A stretch of DNA of 5,168 nucleotides from Betaproteobacteria bacterium (GCA_021414185.1 JAIOOZ010000464.1:1-5168), one strand, 5' to 3'; counted from the first letter of the stretch, positions 1 through 5,168 are shown. Numbers and translations are program-made. The notes: generated by a model from the letters alone, not told the origin.

Positions 1-575
1 TTGCCGCCCTTGTACGGCACATGGTTGAACTGGACGCCCGCGCGCGCCTGGAACAATACGGCCGCCAGATGCATGCCGCTGCCGACGCCGCCCGATCCAT
101 AGTTGATCTGGCCGGGCGCCGCTTTCGCGCGCTGCACCAGCTCCTGCATGGTTTTTACGGGGAACGTCGGATTCGTCAGCACCACCATCGGGTTGCTCGC
201 GACCATCGAGACCATCGTGAAATCCTTCACCGGGTCGTACGGCAGCGAGCGGTAAAGCCCCGGTGAAGTTGCGTGCCCGGACGCCATCAGGAACAGCGTG
301 TAACCGTCGGGATCGCTTTTCGCCACGATGGACGCGCCGGTGGTGCCGCCCGCGCCGGGACGGCCGTCGACGATGACCTGCTGGCCCAGCATGTCGGTCA
401 TCTGCGCGGCGAGCAGCCGCGCGGTGATGTCCACGCTGCCGCCGGAAATGAAACCGTGCAGCATGCGAATCGGCCGCGTCGGCCATTTGTCCGCGGTTTG
501 CGCGTTGGCGTCCGCGCCCAGGGCAAGTAATGCTGCGCAAAAAGCCGATGCTCGTACCAATCGTTGCCCTGACAC
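1..575 (-). CDS. Bug/TctC-family periplasmic solute-binding protein (3' end outside window)
   Basis: This is a periplasmic binding protein of the Bug (TctC, PF03401) family, which captures small carboxylates or related solutes for tripartite tricarboxylate-type transporters or for sensing. The 191 visible codons begin with a Sec signal peptide: R5 and R8, a hydrophobic stretch around residues 11-20, and a likely cleavage after ANA at 25. The mature part shows the family blocks PTRPIRML (32-39), a ligand-loop GG (45-46) with D49, LGQQVIVD (63-70), RPGAGG (72-77), DPDGYTL (88-94), PYDPVKDF (112-119), NYGSGG (158-163) and VPYKGG at the window edge. VDGRPG replaces the usual VDNRPG. About 130 C-terminal residues are missing. 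It lies 101 bp downstream of the amidohydrolase on the same strand, so co-transcription is possible. No in-frame ATG precedes the signal peptide. GTG at 575 has GGGAA seven bases upstream. TTG at 560-558, with AGGG six bases upstream, is an alternative start. The family call is firm; the ligand is unknown. Confidence 0.93.
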   Translation of the reverse strand, partial: MSGQRLVRASAFCAALLALGADANAQTADKWPTRPIRMLHGFISGGSVDITARLLAAQMTDMLGQQVIVDGRPGAGGTTGASIVAKSDPDGYTLFLMASGHATSPGLYRSLPYDPVKDFTMVSMVASNPMVVLTNPTFPVKTMQELVQRAKAAPGQINYGSGGVGSGMHLAAVLFQARAGVQFNHVPYKGG

Positions 576-577
576 GC

Positions 578-649
578 CGTCATTCCCGCGAAGGCGGGAA
601 TCCAGGAAGAACCGCGATTTTCTGGATGCCGGCCTGCGCCGGCATGACG
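578..649. repeat. dRS3-like double-hairpin intergenic repeat
   Basis: This 72-bp imperfect palindrome is made of two hairpins. The first (582-601) has arms ATTCCCGC and GCGGGAAT around the loop GAAG. It fits the ATTCCC-N8-GGGAAT pattern described as dRS3 in Neisseria and seen in many proteobacterial genomes. The second (626-645) has arms ATGCCGGC and GCCGGCAT around CTGC. The outer ends CGTCAT (578-583) and ATGACG (644-649) are complementary, so the whole unit can also fold as one long stem. It sits between the amidohydrolase stop and the next leftward gene. No U-tract follows either stem on the leftward transcript, so it is not a classical intrinsic terminator. It could act as an mRNA-stability or processing element. 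Its left edge lies three bases from the GTG start of the neighbouring Bug gene and would supply that gene's ribosome-binding sequence. Confidence 0.88.
583..587 (-). promoter_or_regulatory. Putative ribosome-binding site inside the repeat
   Basis: On the minus strand GGGAA at 587-583 lies seven bases before the GTG at 575-573. It is part of the first dRS3-like hairpin arm. If the GTG start is right, folding of that hairpin would hide this site. The competing TTG start at 560-558 has its own AGGG at 570-567, so the assignment is tentative. Confidence 0.35.
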
Positions 650-676
650 AGAAAAATAATGTCCCCACTCCGTGTC

Positions 677-2095
677 TCACGCGAACCGTTCCGGCTGCGG
701 GCCGTGCTCGACCCTTTTGTACGAGTAGCCGGCCTCATGCATGAGGCGCTCGCGCGAAGCCAGCACCTCGTCGCGCAGCTTCGCGAGCTTGTCCGCAGGA
801 AATACAAGCTTGCCATCGCGCTTCGCGAAACGGCCTGCGATCATCACGTTGTCGATGTCGGCGGCCTCCGCATAGAGCACAATCGCATGCGCAGGGTCGC
901 CGCCGGGCATCGAAGAAAAGAGATTCATGCCGCCGGTATTGAAGAACGTGAGATCGGCCTGCTTGCCGGGCGTGATCGAGCCGATCTTGTGATCGAGCTG
1001 CAGCGCTGTTGCGCCGCCCATGGTCGCCCAGTGCAGCGCGTCGTGCGTCTGCGTCGAATGCTGGCTGGCGGCCGGCCATTTGCCCAGCGCATAGAGGCTG
1101 CGGTTGTCGAGTTCGCGCTGGTGCTGGAACGCGTGCCGCATGACCCACAGCATCGAGCTGTTGAAATACGGGTCGCAGTCGGAGCCGATCGAAGGCATGG
1201 CGCCGAATTTCGCCATGCGGCCTATCATCGCGGGCTGCTCGTAATTGAGCATTTCGGTCAGGCACGTTGCGGTGATCGTGCAGCCGGCATCGAGCACGAT
1301 TTTCAGTTCGTCTTCGTCGAAGCAGTTGCCGTGCGCGATATTGTGGTCGGGGCCGAGCAGGCCGTCCTTCGCCAGCCGCGGATAGCCGTCCTCGACCACG
1401 CGCTTGCCTTTGCGTCCGTAAGAGTGCGCGGAGTTGATGAGGCCGAGTTCGCGCGCGAGCCGGATGTCGTGCACCGCAACGTCGTATTCGCCCCAGTCCG
1501 GGCCGAGTATCGCCATCGCCAGCGACAGGCGGCCGTCGTCGGACGCGAATCGTCCTTTGCGCAGGCGCTCGATTTCCGCGCGCGGATACGGGATCTTGAA
1601 ATAAGGCGTCGCGTCTTTTTTGATCGGCGGCTTGACGGTGCCGCGCGCGAACATGGCGCGGATGCCGGATTCATCGAGTCCGTCGATCGCCGCGTCGGTC
1701 ATCTCGGCGTCCTTGACGATATGGCACCAGTCCATGACGGTCGTAGCACCATGGTGGATCTGGTTCAATGAGCCCATCAGGTTGGCGAGATAGACGTCGC
1801 GCGCATTGTAGCGCGTGGCCATGCCCTGGTGCATGTTGGCGTGGTAATCGCGGCTGCCGACCCAGTTGCCGCCGATGCCGCGCAGCGCAAATTCCCAGGT
1901 GTGGATGTGCGCGTTAACGAGGCCGGGAATCACGATGTGGCCGCTGCCGTCGATAACGGCGGCATTGTCCGCGCTTATATTGCGGCCGACTTCGACGATC
2001 TTCTCGTCGTCGATCAGGATATCGCCGCCGTTGAGGTCGCCGATTTTCGGGTCCATCGAGACGATGATCGCGTTTTTGACTAGCGTTCTTGACAT
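677..2095 (-). CDS. Amidohydrolase of the cytosine-deaminase/chlorohydrolase superfamily
   Basis: This is a cytoplasmic metal-dependent hydrolase of the amidohydrolase superfamily (COG0402-like: SAH deaminase, cytosine deaminase, AtzA/TrzN relatives), 472 aa, a normal length. The N-terminal beta-sandwich strand (residues 4-57, with LIDDEKIVEVG) leads into PGLVNAHIHTWE, where H63 and H65 form the HxH metal motif. G116-ATTVMD is the usual GxTT strand. Further expected metal or active-site residues are H224 (NSAHSYG), H255 (NIAHGN) and D306 (IGSDCD). The C-terminal composite domain has the typical GSITPGKQADLTFF (372-385) and VMIAGRFAKRDGKLV. The glutamate that follows the third histidine in deaminases (HxxE) is absent: H224 is followed by S-Y-G. 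ATG at 2095 has AGGGA at 2104-2100, five bases away including AAAC, which supports this start. The gene diverges from the aldolase-like gene and precedes a Bug gene on the same strand. The substrate cannot be assigned; deaminase or chlorohydrolase activity should not be assumed. Confidence 0.93.
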   Translation of the reverse strand: MSRTLVKNAIIVSMDPKIGDLNGGDILIDDEKIVEVGRNISADNAAVIDGSGHIVIPGLVNAHIHTWEFALRGIGGNWVGSRDYHANMHQGMATRYNARDVYLANLMGSLNQIHHGATTVMDWCHIVKDAEMTDAAIDGLDESGIRAMFARGTVKPPIKKDATPYFKIPYPRAEIERLRKGRFASDDGRLSLAMAILGPDWGEYDVAVHDIRLARELGLINSAHSYGRKGKRVVEDGYPRLAKDGLLGPDHNIAHGNCFDEDELKIVLDAGCTITATCLTEMLNYEQPAMIGRMAKFGAMPSIGSDCDPYFNSSMLWVMRHAFQHQRELDNRSLYALGKWPAASQHSTQTHDALHWATMGGATALQLDHKIGSITPGKQADLTFFNTGGMNLFSSMPGGDPAHAIVLYAEAADIDNVMIAGRFAKRDGKLVFPADKLAKLRDEVLASRERLMHEAGYSYKRVEHGPQPERFA

Positions 2096-2136
2096 GTTTT
2101 CCCTGGTTGCGTGAAGCGAGGGCGCGCGGCCCGGCT

Positions 2137-2158
2137 GCTTAACCTCGCGCGCTTAACC
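2137..2158. promoter_or_regulatory. Direct repeat GCTTAACC in the divergent promoter region
   Basis: GCTTAACC occurs at 2137-2144 and again at 2151-2158, a 14-bp period, directly upstream of the candidate rightward -10 box. Pairs of short repeats in a divergent promoter often mark regulator binding. However, 14 bp is not a whole number of helical turns and no regulator gene is visible here, so this is only a candidate operator. Confidence 0.3.
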
Positions 2159-2169
2159 CCGACTATAAT
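2139..2169 (+). promoter_or_regulatory. Candidate sigma-70 promoter for the aldolase-like gene
   Basis: A perfect TATAAT at 2164-2169 is the clearest promoter-like element in this GC-rich window. The best -35 candidate is TTAACC at 2139-2144, with a long 19-bp spacer, so that half is weak. A transcript would start near 2175-2177. That leaves only about six bases before ATG 2182 but about 63 before ATG 2239, which favours the latter start. The same box reads ATTATA on the other strand and could also serve the leftward amidohydrolase gene, but no good -35 was found for that direction. Confidence 0.5.
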
Positions 2170-2238
2170 CGTGGAACATCCATGATACCGATTCGGTTTC
2201 CGCTATGCACCATTTGCGGCGACCGGGGACCGAGGCCA

Positions 2239-3015
2239 ATGAATCATCCATTACCGGCGTCCGCGGCAAGCGTGCGCGACCAGGTCAGCCCCGCCGAATG
2301 GCGGCTGCGTTGTGAGCTCGCGGCGGCGCACCGGCTGGTCGCGCATTTCGTATTCGTCGACCTGACGTACAACCACATCTCGGTGCGCCTGACGGATGCG
2401 CCCACGCATTTCCTGGTGAAGCCTGCGAATGTGTTCATGGAGCAGGTCACCGCGTCGAACCTCGTCAAATACGATCTCGACGGCAAGCAGGTGCTCGCGT
2501 CGTCTTATCAGGCGGCGCCGTCCGCGTTCAACATACATGGCGCGATATTGCGCGAACGTCCCGATTTGAACGCGGTGGTGCACACGCATTCGCCGGCGAA
2601 CATGGCGGTATCGGCGCAAAAGCAGGGTTTGCTGATGCTGTCGCAGCAGGCGATGCGCTTTCATGAGCAGATCGCGTACTATCATTACGACGGCGACGAC
2701 GCGACCAAAGAAGGTGCGGCGCGCCTCGCCCGCGCGATGGGCGACAAATGGCTTATGTTGCTGCACAATCATGGCGCGGTGGTGTGCGGCAAAACGATAC
2801 CAGAGGCGTACATTCAGCATCACTTCCTGGAACTCGCGTGCCGCGTGCAGATCGGCGCGCAGTCCGGTGGCGCGGAGCTCATCACGCCGTCGCGCGAACT
2901 GTGCGAAGAACGCGTGCGCATGTTCGGGCATCTGGGACAGTACGATGCGACGAGCCGCGACTGGGTGGCGGGGCTCGCGCTGGTGGAGCAGAAATATCCG
3001 GACTATAAGCTGTAA
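2239..3015 (+). CDS. Class II aldolase/adducin family protein
   Basis: This 258-aa cytoplasmic protein belongs to the class II aldolase/adducin family (PF00596), which holds zinc-dependent fuculose- and rhamnulose-phosphate aldolases, ribulose-phosphate epimerases and many uncharacterised relatives. The domain covers roughly residues 24-205. Visible motifs are DLTYNHIS (41-48, the conserved N-H-I-S turn), FLVKP (58-62), the zinc pair H115-T-H117 in VVHTHSPANM, and the third zinc histidine H178 in LLHNHGAVVCG. The position of the FucA catalytic Glu73 (PSSEWRFH) reads APSAFNIH (93-100), so that glutamate is missing. The start at 2239 is preferred because MNHP leads into the SVRDQVSPAEWRLR opening usual for this subgroup. 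It also has GAGG at 2232-2235 and GGGGA at 2225-2229. An in-frame ATG at 2182 would add 19 atypical residues and sits almost on the predicted transcript start. The gene diverges from the amidohydrolase. Reaction and substrate are unknown. Confidence 0.92.
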   Translation: MNHPLPASAASVRDQVSPAEWRLRCELAAAHRLVAHFVFVDLTYNHISVRLTDAPTHFLVKPANVFMEQVTASNLVKYDLDGKQVLASSYQAAPSAFNIHGAILRERPDLNAVVHTHSPANMAVSAQKQGLLMLSQQAMRFHEQIAYYHYDGDDATKEGAARLARAMGDKWLMLLHNHGAVVCGKTIPEAYIQHHFLELACRVQIGAQSGGAELITPSRELCEERVRMFGHLGQYDATSRDWVAGLALVEQKYPDYKL

Positions 3016-3022
3016 AAACTGT

Positions 3023-3121
3023 CCTCCTTCCCCTTCAAGGGGAAGGTCGGGATGGGGATGGGTTTAGCACCGTACGGAATTGGACCCATCCCCACCTCGG
3101 TCCTCCCCTTGAAGGGGAGGA
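3023..3121. repeat. MITE-like nested inverted repeat, about 100 bp
   Basis: The left arm (3023-3063) and right arm (3084-3121) are inverted copies with a few mismatches and one length difference. Each arm holds its own small hairpin, with CCCCTTCAAGGGG on the left (3030-3042) and CCCCTTGAAGGGG on the right (3105-3117). It also holds a G-rich or C-rich stretch, GGGGATGGGT (3054-3063) matching ACCCATCCCC (3084-3093). The 20-bp centre contains the palindrome CCGTACGG (3070-3077). The element starts eight bases after the aldolase-like stop codon and ends 26 bases before the GGAGGAG ribosome-binding site of the next gene. No transposase and no clear target duplication was seen. It may act as a transcript-processing, attenuation or partial-termination structure; there is no U-tract to make it a standard terminator. 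Confidence 0.85.
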
Positions 3122-3147
3122 AGTTGCAAGGCGCTACGCTGGTTATT

Positions 3148-3154
3148 GGAGGAG
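3148..3154 (+). promoter_or_regulatory. Strong Shine-Dalgarno site GGAGGAG
   Basis: GGAGGAG lies five bases before ATG 3160 and is the best ribosome-binding site in the window. It fixes the start of the following Bug gene at 3160, not at the upstream in-frame ATG at 3052, which lies inside the intergenic repeat and would bury the signal peptide. Confidence 0.9.
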
Positions 3155-3159
3155 TAAAC

Positions 3160-4119
3160 ATGTTGAAGAACTGCATTCGTGTTGTGCTGGTACTATTGTG
3201 CGCGGTCGCATCGTCCGCATACGCGCAGGTCTTCCCAACCAAGACCATCCGCTACATCATCGCGTTCCCGCCGGGCGGCTCCAACGACATTCTCGCCCGC
3301 ATCATAGCCGCGCGCATGACCGAACTCCTGGGGCAGACGGTGATCGTCGACAACCGGCCCGGCGGCGGCGCCAACATCGGCGCGGAGGCGATTGCGCGCG
3401 CGGCGCCGGACGGCTACACCATAGGCAATATCAGCGCGACCCACACGATCAACGCGACGCTGTATCCGAAACTGGGTTATGACGTGCTGAAGGACTACAC
3501 GCCGATTACTCGGGTCGCTGAAATACCGTTGCTGCTCGCCGCGCATCCGGTGGTGCCGGCGAAAGGGCCGAAAGAACTCATTGCGCTGACCCAGAAGCGG
3601 AAGTTGAGCTACGGCTCGTCTGGCATAGGCACGCCGGGCCATCTCGCGGCGGAAATGCTGCGCGGCTACGGCGCCAAGGATCTCGTGCACGTGCCGTACA
3701 AAGGCGGCGGGCCTGCGGGCATAGACCTGATGTCGGGCAACATCGAGCTCCTGTTCAACAACATGCCCGAATTGGTACCTTTCGTGAAAGCCGGCAAGAT
3801 GCGCGCTATCGCGGTCACCAGCATCAAGCGCGATCCGGTGCTGCCGGACACTGTGTCGATGATAGAAGCTGGATTTCCCGGTTTCGATCTCGGCAACTGG
3901 GTCGCCATCGTCGGGCCTGCCGGTATCCCGAAAGACGTGGTGGCCAAGCTGAACGGCGAGATCGTCAAAATCCTGCGCGAACCGGCAACGCGCGACAAGA
4001 TCGCGGCGCAGGGTTTCAATATCGTTACCAGCAGTTCCGAAGAGCTGGCCGCCTATATACGTTCCGAGCATGAGAAGTGGGGCAAGCTGGTGAAAGTTTC
4101 GGGCGCGAAGGTCGAGTAG
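3160..4119 (+). CDS. Bug/TctC-family periplasmic solute-binding protein
   Basis: This complete 319-aa protein is of normal length for the Bug (TctC, PF03401) family of extracytoplasmic solute receptors. A Sec signal peptide covers residues 1-22: K3 and R7, a hydrophobic core VVLVLLCAVA, and the cleavage motif AYA before Q23. C14 is preceded by L-L and does not make a lipobox. The mature protein shows FPTKTIRYI (25-33), FPPGG (36-40) with D43, LGQTVIVDNRPGGG (57-70), NIGAEAIARAAPDGYTI (72-88), LSYGSSGIGTPGH (149-161), HVPYKGGGPA (177-186), FNNMPELVPFVKAGKMRAIA (199-218) and the C-terminal GPAGIPKDVVAKLN helix (252-265). These are the family's ligand-loop and hinge blocks in the correct order. 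It follows the aldolase-like gene after a repeat-filled 144-bp gap, and a second Bug gene follows it. No permease gene is present. The ligand is unknown. It resembles the other two Bug proteins here only at family level. Confidence 0.96.
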   Translation: MLKNCIRVVLVLLCAVASSAYAQVFPTKTIRYIIAFPPGGSNDILARIIAARMTELLGQTVIVDNRPGGGANIGAEAIARAAPDGYTIGNISATHTINATLYPKLGYDVLKDYTPITRVAEIPLLLAAHPVVPAKGPKELIALTQKRKLSYGSSGIGTPGHLAAEMLRGYGAKDLVHVPYKGGGPAGIDLMSGNIELLFNNMPELVPFVKAGKMRAIAVTSIKRDPVLPDTVSMIEAGFPGFDLGNWVAIVGPAGIPKDVVAKLNGEIVKILREPATRDKIAAQGFNIVTSSSEELAAYIRSEHEKWGKLVKVSGAKVE

Positions 4120-4133
4120 GTTTTTAAAAAACC
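4119..4133. repeat. AT-rich palindrome overlapping a stop codon
   Basis: GGTTTTTAAAAAACC forms a near-perfect palindrome (one extra A) that begins on the last base of the TAG stop codon of the preceding Bug gene. It stands out as an A/T run in a GC-rich region. The absence of a proper loop makes an RNA terminator hairpin unlikely. It may belong to the edge of the neighbouring repeat element or be a minor DNA-structure feature. Confidence 0.5.
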
Positions 4134-4136
4134 ATT

Positions 4137-4231
4137 TAGCCGCAGATACACGCAGATAAACGCAGATGAAAATCAAGGATTGTTACGCAGCGTGTTTCTT
4201 TTTTTGCCTTATCTGCGTTCATCTGCGGCTA
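4137..4231. repeat. Inverted repeat built from 10-bp CGCAGAT units
   Basis: The left arm (4137-4159) and right arm (4209-4231) are 23-bp inverted copies with two mismatches; the core reads CCGCAGAT on the left and ATCTGCGG on the right. Inside the left half, three units start exactly 10 bp apart: CGCAGATACA at 4141, CGCAGATAAA at 4151 and CGCAGATGAA at 4161. Two inverted units, ATCTGCGTTC and ATCTGCGGCT, occupy 4211-4230. The 49-bp centre carries a T-rich run at 4195-4205. Similar CGCAGAT/ATCTGCG repeats are common between genes in many bacteria, with no agreed function that I know of. It lies between two Bug genes, ends 17 bp before the chosen downstream ATG, and could form a long hairpin in the transcript. 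Confidence 0.87.
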
Positions 4232-4248
4232 CAAAATCATTAATGAAC

Positions 4249-5168
4249 ATGAAAATCTCACTTCTGCAGGTATTGCTTGCGTTTTCATTCATTTCGCATG
4301 CGACCGCCGCCGATTACCCGACGCGGCCCATCAGGATGCTGGCAGGTTTCACCGCCGGCGGCGGCTCGGACCTCGCGGCGCGCATGGTCGCGCAGAAGCT
4401 GTCCGAAGCACTGGGGCAGAGCGTGGTGGTCGACAACCGCACCGGCGCGACCGGCGCGATTGCGGCAGAGATGCTGGCGAAAGCGCAGCCTGACGGTTAC
4501 ACGCTGATGATGCTTGCGGTGGCGCAGCTCGTCGCGACCGCCTACGACGAGAGATTGCCCTACGACGTCGTGCGCGATTACGCGGGCGTCAGCTATGTGT
4601 CGCGCAACCCTTACGTAATGGCGGTGCATCCCTCGCTGCCGGCGCGCACGGTGCGCGAGTTCATCGACCTCGCCAAGTCGCAGCCCGGCCGCCTCAACTA
4701 TGGCTCGACCGGCATCGGCGGTTCCAACCATATCGTGACTGAATTGTTCAACGTGGCGGCGGGCATCAAGGTCACGCACGTGCCGTACAAGGGGCCGCCG
4801 CAGGCGCTGGCTGATCTCGCGGGCGGCCAGGTGCAGCTTGTTTTCGCAAGCATCACCTCCGGCATGTCGCTCGCGCGTGCCGGCAAGGTGCGCGCGATGG
4901 CGGTTTCGTCGCTCAAGCGCTCGGCTGCCGCACCCGATGTTCCTGCAATCGCGGAGACGCTGCCGGGCTTCGAGACCATAGGATGGTACGGCGTGGTTGC
5001 GCCGAAGAAAACGCCGGCGGCGCTGGTGCAGCGTTTGAGCACGGCCATCGCCCAGGGCATACAGACTGCTGAAGTGAAAGAGCGCCTTGCCGCGGACGGC
5101 TCCGAGCCGGTTGGCAGCACGCCCGCTGAATTCGACCGTCATATGGCTGCCGAAGTCGCGCGCTTCAA
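4249..5168 (+). CDS. Bug/TctC-family periplasmic solute-binding protein (C-terminal end outside window)
   Basis: This is a third Bug (TctC, PF03401) solute receptor: 306 codons are visible and roughly 10-20 residues are missing at the right edge. A Sec signal peptide (K2, hydrophobic LLQVLLAFSFI, cleavage near ATA at 18-20) is followed by YPTRPIRML (23-31), TAGGGSD (35-41), LGQSVVVDNRTGATGAIAAE (55-74), PDGYTL (81-86), LPYDVVRDY (103-111), LNYGSTGIGGSNH (149-161), HVPYKGPPQAL (177-187), ARAGKVRAMAVSSLKR (209-224) and WYGVVAPKKTPAALV (246-260). Its opening matches the leftward Bug gene (PTRPIRML-GF) more than its immediate neighbour. ATG 4249 is used here; ATG 4243 in the same frame adds two residues and is equally possible. 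Neither has a recognisable Shine-Dalgarno sequence. The 129-bp upstream gap is almost all repeat. The ligand is unknown. Confidence 0.94.
   Translation, partial: MKISLLQVLLAFSFISHATAADYPTRPIRMLAGFTAGGGSDLAARMVAQKLSEALGQSVVVDNRTGATGAIAAEMLAKAQPDGYTLMMLAVAQLVATAYDERLPYDVVRDYAGVSYVSRNPYVMAVHPSLPARTVREFIDLAKSQPGRLNYGSTGIGGSNHIVTELFNVAAGIKVTHVPYKGPPQALADLAGGQVQLVFASITSGMSLARAGKVRAMAVSSLKRSAAAPDVPAIAETLPGFETIGWYGVVAPKKTPAALVQRLSTAIAQGIQTAEVKERLAADGSEPVGSTPAEFDRHMAAEVARF

Noticed and set aside
578..649. Intrinsic terminator for the amidohydrolase transcript
   Set aside because: The stems are strong, but neither is followed by a run of U on the leftward transcript, so it is listed as a repeat only.
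530..1771. Long open frame on the plus strand (413 codons)
   Set aside because: It lies antisense to the amidohydrolase, is rich in Arg/Val/His as expected from reading GC-rich codons backwards, and shows no domain. The minus-strand reading has clear family motifs.
2251..2931. Minus-strand open frame of 226 codons
   Set aside because: It is antisense to the class II aldolase homologue and is Arg-rich without domain features.
3052..3159. N-terminal extension of the complete Bug protein from ATG 3052
   Set aside because: The extension is translated from the intergenic repeat, lacks a ribosome-binding site, and would place 36 residues before a normal signal peptide.
3199..3201. Lipoprotein signal at C14 of the complete Bug protein
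   Set aside because: The residues before the cysteine are V-L-L, which lack the small residue needed at -1, while a good signal peptidase I site (AYA) follows at residue 22.
3193..4176. Minus-strand open frame of 327 codons
   Set aside because: It is antisense to the complete Bug gene, whose signal peptide, ribosome-binding site and family motifs are unmistakable; the antisense protein is Arg/Asp/His-rich with no recognisable domain.
4141..4230. Possible CRISPR array from the short regular repeats
   Set aside because: The units are about 7-10 bp with almost no spacer, appear in both orientations and number only five; no cas gene is near.
4285..5142. Minus-strand open frame of 285 codons
   Set aside because: It is a mirror frame of the right-hand Bug gene, with low-complexity Arg/Ala/His composition and no motif.

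Overview
The window looks like a chromosomal segment from a GC-rich betaproteobacterium, most likely of the order Burkholderiales. The main reason is that it holds three separate genes for Bug/TctC-type periplasmic solute-binding proteins. This family (PF03401) is hugely expanded in Bordetella, Cupriavidus, Variovorax and their relatives. Codon use is strongly G/C at third positions in all five genes. No tRNA, rRNA, CRISPR array, transposase, phage gene or plasmid function was seen.

Layout. Two transcription units diverge from a short promoter region at about 2096-2238. Leftward: an amidohydrolase of the cytosine-deaminase/chlorohydrolase type (2095 to 677), then a Bug protein (575 to the left edge, C-terminus cut off). 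Rightward: a class II aldolase/adducin-family protein (2239-3015), a complete Bug protein (3160-4119), and another Bug protein (4249 to the right edge, last few residues cut off).

All three junctions between co-directional genes are filled by a different palindromic intergenic element. These are a dRS3-like double hairpin at 578-649, a roughly 100-bp nested inverted repeat at 3023-3121, and an inverted repeat built from 10-bp CGCAGAT units at 4137-4231. The divergent promoter region carries none. These elements may set mRNA processing or relative expression within each unit, or may simply be tolerated there.

Likely function (inference). Bug proteins capture small organic anions or amides in the periplasm. 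The amidohydrolase and aldolase-type enzymes would act on an imported compound in the cytoplasm. No membrane permease (TctA/TctB or other) and no regulator gene lies inside the window, so the substrate cannot be named. Both enzymes keep their metal-binding histidines, but each appears to lack the catalytic glutamate of its best-known relatives. That is the most interesting biochemical point here. I found no evidence of a wholly new type of system: this reads as a catabolic/transport locus with unusual enzyme variants and a high density of repeat elements.
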